Shown: positions 1 to 4,910 of the stretch, piece by piece
Numbering within the stretch: position 1 is the first letter of the stretch
Layout of the letters: each line of letters opens with the position of its first letter
From: Chloroflexota bacterium
GTDB lineage: Bacteria > Chloroflexota > Anaerolineae > 4572-78 > J111
Assembly (NCBI GenBank): GCA_003695455.1
Contig: RFJF01000198.1
Location: 1 to 7,447 of the forward strand
Direction of reading: 5' to 3'
DNA length: 7,447 nucleotides
The notes under the pieces: generated by a model
What the model was told of the DNA's origin: nothing
What the model saw: the letters and a program-made list of their open reading frames with translations, nothing else
The model's database searches: none
Program-made: the position numbers and the translations under genes

Positions 1-140
1 AGGAGTCGGACAGTCCCTGGCGGGACGACAACGAGAATGAAAATAGAGCTCATTTGCCATTCGCTGAATCGCCATTCGCTGAATCGCCTATTTTCAAGGG
101 AGACAAAACATGGCAATGTACGATAACGAACCAACAATGA
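1..140 (+). CDS. possible 3' end of an upstream gene, frame unresolved
   Basis: All three forward frames are open from the left edge. One frame ends at a TGA at 38-40, one at a TAA at 124-126, and one at a TGA at 138-140. The frame ending at 138-140 has the most coding-like third positions over its first eleven codons (mostly G or C), and the 15-bp duplication at 56-88 is in frame with it, giving FAESP twice. It would overlap the FHA start by 31 nt. The frame ending at 40 would leave a more usual 69-nt gap before the FHA gene. No family can be recognised from so few residues, and the choice between frames is a guess. Confidence 0.25.
   Translation, partial: ESDSPWRDDNENENRAHLPFAESPFAESPIFKGDKTWQCTITNQQ
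56..88 (+). repeat. 15-bp tandem duplication (2.2 copies)
   Basis: The unit GCCATTCGCTGAATC occurs at 56-70 and again, without mismatch, at 71-85, followed by a partial third copy GCC at 86-88. The length is a multiple of three, so a reading frame through it would be kept. It ends 7 nt before the Shine-Dalgarno-like AAGGGAG of the FHA gene. It looks like a recent slippage duplication. Confidence 0.85.
96..102 (+). promoter_or_regulatory. ribosome binding site of the FHA gene
   Basis: AAGGGAG is a good Shine-Dalgarno match, 7 nt before the ATG at 110. It decides the start against the in-frame ATG at 116. Confidence 0.7.
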
Positions 141-703
141 TGGGCCAGGGCCGGCCGTCGGCTACGCTGGTTATCCGGCAGGGCCCCCAGGCCGGCATGA
201 GTTTTCCGCTGGTTGGAAATCAAATGACCATTGGCCGGGAAGAGGGATTGGAAATCTCTTTGCAGGACCCCGAAGCATCCCGCCGCCATGCCCGCATCAG
301 TTGGCAGGCCGGTCAATATATTATTGAAGATTTGGGCAGTACCAACGGTACATTTGTAAACGGTATTCAAATTACCACACCGCAAATTCTCAGCCCCGGC
401 GACAGCGTGGGCGTGGGGCAAACCGCGCTGGTGTTTCAGGTAGCCGGTGCAGCAATGGGCGCACCGCAATACCAGTCGCCGCCGGCACAACACCCGGCAG
501 CCGCCCCGGTGAATATGCCTGCGGCGCCGGCGGAGTCCGGCAACAATCAAATGCTGCAATACGCGCTGTATGGCTGTGGATGCCTGCTGTTGCTGTTGAT
601 TTGTGCGCTGATTGTGGTGGCTGTGTGGGCTATTTTCAACCAGGATGTCATTGACGGGCTGTTATCGGCGCAACTGACGTTGTGGCAACTACCGCCTGGA
701 TAA
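110..703 (+). CDS. FHA-domain protein with C-terminal membrane anchor
   Basis: This 197-residue protein has one forkhead-associated (FHA) domain at about residues 19-111. The conserved marks are visible: Gly42-Arg43, the Ser57-Arg-Arg-His60 block, and Ser77-Thr-Asn-Gly80 followed by Asn84-Gly85. These residues shape the phosphothreonine-binding surface in FHA domains, so binding should be intact. A Pro/Ala/Gln-rich linker (112-145) leads to one hydrophobic segment at about 151-176, then a short tail of about 21 residues. The expected topology is FHA domain in the cytoplasm, tethered by a tail anchor. AAGGGAG at 96-102 lies 7 nt before the ATG and supports this start; a second in-frame ATG at 116 is less well placed. 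The partner is probably a protein phosphorylated by a Ser/Thr kinase, but no such kinase is in the window. The gene converges on the histidine kinase gene. Domain call is firm; role is inferred. Confidence 0.9.
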   Translation: MAMYDNEPTMMGQGRPSATLVIRQGPQAGMSFPLVGNQMTIGREEGLEISLQDPEASRRHARISWQAGQYIIEDLGSTNGTFVNGIQITTPQILSPGDSVGVGQTALVFQVAGAAMGAPQYQSPPAQHPAAAPVNMPAAPAESGNNQMLQYALYGCGCLLLLLICALIVVAVWAIFNQDVIDGLLSAQLTLWQLPPG

Positions 704-734
704 CAGCCGGTTACAAAAAAAGAAAATGAACCCC

Positions 735-763
735 AAACACCCAAACCATTTTGGGTGTTTTTT
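735..763 (+). terminator. intrinsic terminator between convergent genes
   Basis: AAACACCCAAA (735-745) pairs perfectly with TTTGGGTGTTT (750-760) around a CCAT loop (746-749), and TTT follows (761-763), so the stem end and tail form a run of six T. This is a clear rho-independent terminator for the FHA gene, whose stop codon ends at 703. The stop of the opposite-strand kinase gene is at 765-767, directly beside the hairpin. Read on the minus strand, the hairpin is followed by GGGG and then a T-rich stretch (complement of 713-726), so it may also work, less well, for the kinase transcript. Confidence 0.85.
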
Positions 764-764
764 A

Positions 765-2804
765 TTACAGGGTTTCCAGTGGCAAAACCACCTCAAATGT
801 TGTCAAGCCGGCAGAGTCGGTGTAAGCCAGCAGTTGGCCGCTGTGCTGTTCAACAATGGTGTACGCAGAATACAACCCCAACCCCAACGCCTTGCCCGGT
901 AGTTTGGTAGAAAAAAACGGGCGGGCCATTTGTGCCAGGTCCAAACCTGCCAGCCCCACGCCGTTATCTGTGACCCGCACCCGGACAGATTCTTCACCCC
1001 CGGCGCACACTGAAATAGATATTTTGGGTTGTGCAGCATGGTCAATTACTGCGTCGCGGGCATTCAACAACAGGTTAACCCACACCAATTTAAGGTGACT
1101 TACACTGGCCCGTACCAACGGCTGTAACTGATAATCTTTTTCAACCTCAATCCCGGCCCGCAACATCGAACGGTTAACCAGCGCCAGCGCCCCTTCAATG
1201 GTGTCTACCAAATTGGTTTCAACAAAATGATACGTTTCCTGATTGGAAAATTCCAGCAGATTGGCAACAATGTTCCGCATCCGGTCGCTGGCCTTGAATA
1301 TACCCTGCGCCAGGTCATGCACTTCTGTGTCAGGTGGATAATCCTGCATCAAAATTTGGCTGTTTGTCATGGTCACAGTTAACGGATTGTTGATTTGATG
1401 CGCCACATTGCCTGCCAGTTGCCCCACAGCCGCCAGGTTGGCAGACCGAAACAGTGACGCCTGCCAGCGCTGTCGCTCAGAAACATCTTGCGCAAAAATA
1501 ATCACCTGTTCAGTGTACAACAATCTGTTCTGCACCGGATAAATTCTAAACTCGCGTTCCCGCACGTACCGGTTGCCCGAAGATTCTTTGGCCTGCCACG
1601 TCTTTTCCTGCCCGGAATCTATTGCGGCCCGAATAGCCTGAATCAACGCCGGCGCAGATTTTGGGCCGGGCAGTGTCAAAAAACCCCGGCCGGCCAATTC
1701 ATCGGCCGCATACCCCAACCGTTCGGCCTCAACCTGATTCACCGCCGATATCACAAGGTCGCGGTTCAGAATGTACAAACCATCGGTCACGCCATCAAAA
1801 ACGGCCTGTAGTGTGTTTCTGCTGCGCAAAATATCGTCTCTGCTCTGCGCCAGGTCATCATATTCCAAAGACAGATTGTGAAACAGACGCGCATTTTCAA
1901 GCATAAAGGCAGCCTGCTGGCAAAACAGATTGAGCTGGTCCAGCTGATTCTGAGGCAAAGACCGTTGTTGCTTGAGTCCCAGCACCAGCACCCCCACCAA
2001 CCTTTGCCCGGCAAACAACGTGATCAGCAAAAATGTAGATATGGCTCCCGGCAGAGCCGATGCTTGTGGCAGGTGGCGCTGAGAAATAGCGTGACCGGCC
2101 AACGCCGACTGCTCGGCCAACGAAAACAACAAGTCATCCGGCGGCATTTCATTTGGCAGTAACGTACTTTGCGTTACCGACTCACTGCGCCGCAGATTGC
2201 CGGCCTGGTCCACCAGCCAGATTTTAGACACATCGGCCTGCGCCAATTTGGCAGACTCAGACAGGATCAAGTCCAATGCCTGGTCCAGTTGGATAGTTTG
2301 CAGTAACTTTTGGGTAATGTGGTTAAGGGTGGATGTGTCATCCGCAAAATTTTCCGGTCGGCGAGAAAGTTTGTCACGTTTGAGGTAGGTAAATTCAAGG
2401 CAGTGATTTACTTTGGCAACCAATTCCGGAGGGGTAATGGGCAAAAGCAAATAATCCAGCGCACCGTGTTCCAGTTGTTCCACTGCCAACAACCTTTGGT
2501 GAGCGTTTGCCAGTACCACAACCACAGTGTCCGGAGCGGTTTTGCTGATTTCAGACCAAAATGGCTCGGCGGTGTTTTTAAGACAGGCTACATCAATAAG
2601 CAACAGAGAAGGCACATTTTGCGCCAATTGTGCAAACAATTGCGCAGAAAAAACCAGGGTTTTTACCGGCACAGAGGCCAATGAAGCATCGGCTCTAATG
2701 CTGTCTGCCAATAATTGGCCGTGGTCGGAAACAATCAGAATTTGGTTCAATTTGGTCCAGCCCCGGGGTTGCAAGTACTTTTTGCCTGCGCCAAGACATA
2801 GCAA
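765..2804 (-). CDS. sensor histidine kinase: receiver-like, GAF, PAS, HisKA and HATPase domains
   Basis: This 679-residue protein has no membrane segment and should be cytoplasmic. An N-terminal receiver-like fold spans about 20-138, but it looks degenerate: Asp71 is kept, while the usual Lys is Leu (LLLP, 119-122) and the usual Thr/Ser is Ala (VVVVLAN, 94-100). A GAF-like domain follows (about 160-305), a helical linker (305-330), and a PAS domain (about 330-441). The HisKA domain carries the phospho-acceptor His469 in AHQINNPL. The ATPase domain has the N-box (Asn577, Asn581), DNGVG (613-617), PFFSTK (629-634) and GLGL (641-644). The kinase core looks complete, although Gln replaces the usual Glu after the histidine. 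No partner response regulator is adjacent. The start is uncertain: the codon at 2804 is TTG, as is Leu19 (2750), which would give MNQILIVSDHG, a typical receiver beginning. The signal sensed is unknown. Confidence 0.92.
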   Translation of the reverse strand: MLCLGAGKKYLQPRGWTKLNQILIVSDHGQLLADSIRADASLASVPVKTLVFSAQLFAQLAQNVPSLLLIDVACLKNTAEPFWSEISKTAPDTVVVVLANAHQRLLAVEQLEHGALDYLLLPITPPELVAKVNHCLEFTYLKRDKLSRRPENFADDTSTLNHITQKLLQTIQLDQALDLILSESAKLAQADVSKIWLVDQAGNLRRSESVTQSTLLPNEMPPDDLLFSLAEQSALAGHAISQRHLPQASALPGAISTFLLITLFAGQRLVGVLVLGLKQQRSLPQNQLDQLNLFCQQAAFMLENARLFHNLSLEYDDLAQSRDDILRSRNTLQAVFDGVTDGLYILNRDLVISAVNQVEAERLGYAADELAGRGFLTLPGPKSAPALIQAIRAAIDSGQEKTWQAKESSGNRYVREREFRIYPVQNRLLYTEQVIIFAQDVSERQRWQASLFRSANLAAVGQLAGNVAHQINNPLTVTMTNSQILMQDYPPDTEVHDLAQGIFKASDRMRNIVANLLEFSNQETYHFVETNLVDTIEGALALVNRSMLRAGIEVEKDYQLQPLVRASVSHLKLVWVNLLLNARDAVIDHAAQPKISISVCAGGEESVRVRVTDNGVGLAGLDLAQMARPFFSTKLPGKALGLGLYSAYTIVEQHSGQLLAYTDSAGLTTFEVVLPLETL

Positions 2805-2815
2805 TTTTTTCAGAA

Positions 2816-2832
2816 TAGTTTATAATGAACTA
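2816..2832. promoter_or_regulatory. imperfect palindrome, candidate operator
   Basis: TAGTTTATAATGAACTA is a 17-bp near-perfect inverted repeat. TAGTT (2816-2820) mirrors AACTA (2828-2832), the centre ATAAT is also self-complementary, and only the T2821/G2827 pair breaks the symmetry. It overlaps the forward TATAAT and sits in the spacer of the candidate kinase promoter. It lies between a winged-helix gene and a divergent gene, a common arrangement for an autoregulatory operator. That function is inferred. Confidence 0.45.
2821..2826 (+). promoter_or_regulatory. candidate -10 box of the winged-helix gene
   Basis: TATAAT is a perfect -10 hexamer, 32 nt before the ATG at 2859. No convincing -35 box lies at 16-19 nt spacing and there is no extended -10 TG. 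If used, the promoter may be weak or may need an activator. Confidence 0.4.
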
Positions 2833-2858
2833 TACCACAAGATTTGGAGCATTTGAAA

Positions 2859-3185
2859 ATGTCTGCCGCGTTGCAACCGCCATCCAAAGAAGTTGACATT
2901 GATTTTCTGGTTTTCATTGAACGACACGCCTCAGATTTGTTACGCTGGGATATTTTAACCTTTTTTGGCAACAATCCGGAATTCCACGGCACCACCGAGC
3001 AAATTGCCCGGCAGGTTGGGCGTCGCAGCCAGTCAATCCGGCCGGAACTGGGCGAACTGGCGCTGCTCAACATTCTGGAAAAAACAACGCTCCCAACCCG
3101 GCAAATGGGCTACAGATTAACCCATCAACCTGACCTGCGGCGAATGGTGCTGAAGTTGGCAGGGCAGCAGCTTGCCAAAGAATAA
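2859..3185 (+). CDS. small winged helix-turn-helix DNA-binding protein
   Basis: This 108-residue protein looks like a single winged-helix domain. A long first helix (about 12-38, ending LLRWDILTFF) is followed by a helix-turn-helix: TTEQIARQVG (45-54), then a recognition helix around RSQSIRPELGELALL (56-70). NILEK-TTLPTRQMGYRLT (71-88) would form the wing, and a short C-terminal helix ends the chain. It has no ligand-binding or membrane part. I place the start at the ATG at 2859, with GGAG at 2845-2848 ten nt upstream. A TTG at 2844 would add five residues but would overlap that Shine-Dalgarno sequence. It is transcribed divergently from the kinase gene, so regulating that gene and itself is the simplest guess. 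The exact family (MarR, ArsR, PadR or TrmB-like) cannot be settled by eye. Confidence 0.75.
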   Translation: MSAALQPPSKEVDIDFLVFIERHASDLLRWDILTFFGNNPEFHGTTEQIARQVGRRSQSIRPELGELALLNILEKTTLPTRQMGYRLTHQPDLRRMVLKLAGQQLAKE

Positions 3186-3243
3186 CGCGCCAAATCAGCC
3201 CGTCCCGGATGGTGATTTACTTCCCTAATTGTCCTATGCGTGG

Positions 3244-3249
3244 TACAAT
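3244..3249 (+). promoter_or_regulatory. candidate extended -10 promoter for the beta-lactamase-fold gene
   Basis: TACAAT preceded by TGG (3241-3243) fits an extended -10 element (TGn-TAnnnT). A poor -35 candidate, TTCCCT at 3221-3226, lies 17 nt upstream. The predicted start near 3256 leaves a leader of about 30 nt before the ATG at 3287. This suggests that the beta-lactamase-fold and TPR genes have their own promoter, separate from the winged-helix gene. I see no hairpin terminator between 3186 and 3240. Confidence 0.45.
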
Positions 3250-3286
3250 TATTTTGAAATTTTGCACAGAAAGCTGAGTTCTATTT

Positions 3287-3943
3287 ATGGAAATTATCTG
3301 GTACGGTCACGCCTGTTTTCGATTAAAAGACCGCAATTCAACCGTCATCACAGACCCGTACGACAGTTCACTGGGGCTGGTTTTGCCGCGCACCAAAGCC
3401 GATATTGTGTCAATCAGCAACCAGACGGCGCACCACAACTACACGTCTGGCGTAAAAAGCGGCTTCAAACTTGTTGACGGCCCCGGCGAATACGAAATCG
3501 GCGGCACATTTATTACCGGCATCCGTATGAAACCGCCCCAAAACGGCAGTAACGGCCGCCCGGACAACAACGTGTTTGTCTTTTACATGGATGATATGGC
3601 TATTTGCCATTTGGGCGACCTGACGCACGTTCCTACACAAAGCCAGGTTGAAGAAATGGGCAACATTGACGTGCTGATGATTCCCGTAGCGGGCCAAAAG
3701 GCGCTGAGCGCAGCCCAGGCCGCCGAGGTCATCAGCCTGATTGAACCCTACATTGTCATCCCCATGCATTACGGAATACCGGGCCTCAATGTTAAACTCG
3801 ATCCGGTCAGCAAGTTTCTCAAAGAGATGGGCGCAGCCAAAATTGACCCCGTCAGCGCCTTAAAAATTACCTCTTCATCCCTGCCGGAAGAAACCCAAAT
3901 TGTGTTGCTCGAACCAAGAGCGCAATCCAAATCTGCCGCCTGA
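3287..3943 (+). CDS. UlaG-like metallo-beta-lactamase-fold protein, metal site degenerate
   Basis: This 218-residue protein has the size and order of UlaG-like/Lactamase_B_3 proteins: a start strand with GHACFRLK (7-14), TDPYDSSLGL (22-31), DGPGEYEIGG (64-73), CHLGDLTH (107-114), IPVAG (132-136) and IPMHYGIPGL (158-167). In active relatives the second block reads SHxHxDH; here it reads S44-N-Q-T-A-H-H50, so the first two His are Asn45 and Thr47 and the Asp is His49. His8, His50, His108, Asp111 and His161 remain. Metal binding is therefore probably altered or lost, and a hydrolase activity should not be assumed. The ATG at 3287 opens directly into the conserved first strand, but the Shine-Dalgarno match is weak (CTGAG, 8 nt upstream). 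The stop is 2 nt before the TPR gene, so the two are likely co-transcribed. Fold is firm; function is unknown. Confidence 0.88.
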   Translation: MEIIWYGHACFRLKDRNSTVITDPYDSSLGLVLPRTKADIVSISNQTAHHNYTSGVKSGFKLVDGPGEYEIGGTFITGIRMKPPQNGSNGRPDNNVFVFYMDDMAICHLGDLTHVPTQSQVEEMGNIDVLMIPVAGQKALSAAQAAEVISLIEPYIVIPMHYGIPGLNVKLDPVSKFLKEMGAAKIDPVSALKITSSSLPEETQIVLLEPRAQSKSAA

Positions 3944-3945
3944 AA

Positions 3946-4704
3946 ATGACCGACGAACAAACAGCCATCGATTCCAACCCAATAAACCAGCCAAACGTGG
4001 ATGATTTGGCACAGGATGCGCCGGATACGCCGCAGGGATTGCGCTGGCACTTTGTCATCATCGGGCTGGTAGCGCTGGTGGTCATTGCCGTGCTGGCCTT
4101 TCCGTTCTTCACCGGGCAAAGCCAGCCGGCCCCCCAAACTGCTCCCGCCGCCAACGAGCCGGCCGAGTTGTCTGCGCCGCAAGCCACGGCCCAGGCCAAT
4201 CCAAACTCGGCCCAGGCCCAGTTTGAACTGGGCAACTCCTACTACGAATCTGGCCGCTTTGATGACGCCGTAACCGCCTACCAGGCCGCCATTGAACTGG
4301 ACCCCAATTATCAGGCGGCGTACGCCAACCTGGGGGTGGTGTACTACCAGTTACAAAAGTTTGACCTTGCCGCCACGCAGTACAAAAAAGCGCTGGAAAT
4401 CAATCCCGAAGATGGCGATGTGGCGTACAACCTGGGTGCGCTCTACCTTCAGCAGGCGCTGGCAAACAGCGCCTCGCCCGATACCCAACTTCTGCAAAAA
4501 TCTATTGCCCAACTTGAGAAGGCCCGGGAAATCTCGCCGGATTTGGCCGAGCCTTACTTTAGCCTGGGCGTGGCCCACATGGCGTTAAATCAACGCCAGG
4601 AAGCCATACAGGCTTTTGATGCCTACCTGACTTTTGACGCCAGTACAGACTCCAGAGCCCGGCAGGAAGCCGAACGCTACCTGAACATTTTAAACGGTCA
4701 GTAA
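3946..4704 (+). CDS. membrane-anchored TPR protein
   Basis: This 252-residue protein has an acidic N-terminal stretch (1-31), then one hydrophobic segment (about 35-55) preceded by Arg33 and His35. A Pro/Ala/Gln-rich linker (57-87) leads to four tetratricopeptide-type repeats at about 88-121, 122-155, 156-199 and 200-233. The first two are canonical (LGNSYYESGRFDDAVTAYQ and LGVVYYQLQKFDLAATQYK, with DPNY or NPED turns). The third is stretched by about ten residues around SASPDTQLLQKS, and the fourth ends in LTFDAST. The charge pattern suggests N-terminus inside and repeats outside the membrane. TPRs bind other proteins; the partner is unknown. The ATG is 2 nt after the stop of the beta-lactamase-fold gene and lacks its own Shine-Dalgarno sequence, which suggests translational coupling. 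Confidence 0.9.
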   Translation: MTDEQTAIDSNPINQPNVDDLAQDAPDTPQGLRWHFVIIGLVALVVIAVLAFPFFTGQSQPAPQTAPAANEPAELSAPQATAQANPNSAQAQFELGNSYYESGRFDDAVTAYQAAIELDPNYQAAYANLGVVYYQLQKFDLAATQYKKALEINPEDGDVAYNLGALYLQQALANSASPDTQLLQKSIAQLEKAREISPDLAEPYFSLGVAHMALNQRQEAIQAFDAYLTFDASTDSRARQEAERYLNILNGQ

Positions 4705-4707
4705 ATT

Positions 4708-4751
4708 TACAGGATGGACAATTTATCGGCTGTCACAACCCCTGTAGTTTT
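4708..4751 (+). terminator. weak candidate terminator after the TPR gene
   Basis: TACAGG (4708-4713) pairs with CCTGTA (4741-4746), with a possible inner stem GACA/TGTC (4717-4720/4731-4734), followed by TTTT (4748-4751). The stem is short and interrupted, so confidence is low, but no better hairpin lies downstream of the TPR gene. Confidence 0.25.
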
Positions 4752-4791
4752 CCATAAATTCTCCGTAAACAAATCTTAAAAGCATTAAACA

Positions 4792-4819
4792 TTGCTGCAT
4801 TCCTGCCGAAGCCTATAAA
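4792..4819 (+). promoter_or_regulatory. candidate promoter for the DUF11-repeat gene
   Basis: TTGCTG (4792-4797) and TATAAA (4814-4819) are 16 nt apart in an AT-rich intergenic region, matching the consensus at 3/6 and 5/6. Use of it would give a leader of about 85 nt before the ATG at 4911. A second option lies closer: TTGACG (4864-4869) with an extended TGA-TACCAG (4884-4892), 17 nt between hexamers, which would start transcription almost at the Shine-Dalgarno sequence. Confidence 0.4.
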
Positions 4820-4850
4820 TGGGGTTAAACAGGGACTTTTGTACCATCCG

Positions 4851-4868
4851 GTCAATGACAAGATTGAC
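4851..4868. promoter_or_regulatory. perfect inverted repeat upstream of the DUF11-repeat gene
   Basis: GTCAAT (4851-4856) and ATTGAC (4863-4868) are exact reverse complements around the 6-nt spacer GACAAG. The right half overlaps the TTGACG that could serve as a -35 box. It looks like a site for a dimeric regulator, but a 6-bp arm can arise by chance. Confidence 0.35.
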
Positions 4869-4910
4869 GTCTGTTTTTACTACTGATACCAGACACAGAA
4901 AGGTGCAGTG

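Larger units (their letters stand above)
2812..2840 (-). promoter_or_regulatory. candidate promoter for the histidine kinase gene
   Basis: On the minus strand, TTGTGG (complement of 2835-2840) and TATTCT (complement of 2812-2817) are separated by exactly 17 nt. They match the sigma-70-type consensus at 3/6 and 4/6 positions. Transcription would begin near 2805, leaving almost no leader for the TTG at 2804. This favours a downstream TTG start, such as 2774 or 2750, if the promoter is real. Confidence 0.35.

Noticed and set aside
50..559. Long open frame on the minus strand opposite the FHA gene
   Set aside because: Its product is rich in Arg, His and Cys with no domain pattern, while the forward frame encodes a clear FHA domain with a good ribosome binding site.
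3229..3477. Open frame starting upstream of the beta-lactamase-fold gene in another frame
   Set aside because: It runs through the promoter region and the start of the real gene, and its product is basic and patternless, whereas the other frame has the conserved GHACFRLK and TDPYD blocks.
3946..4704. TPR protein as a type IV pilus or lipoprotein assembly factor (PilF/BamD-like)
   Set aside because: There is no lipobox cysteine, and the neighbours include no pilus or outer-membrane assembly genes; TPR repeats alone do not support it.
4714..4779. Small open frame starting ATGGACAAT after the TPR gene (21 residues)
   Set aside because: There is no properly spaced Shine-Dalgarno sequence, and the product has no recognisable pattern; it lies in the candidate terminator region.
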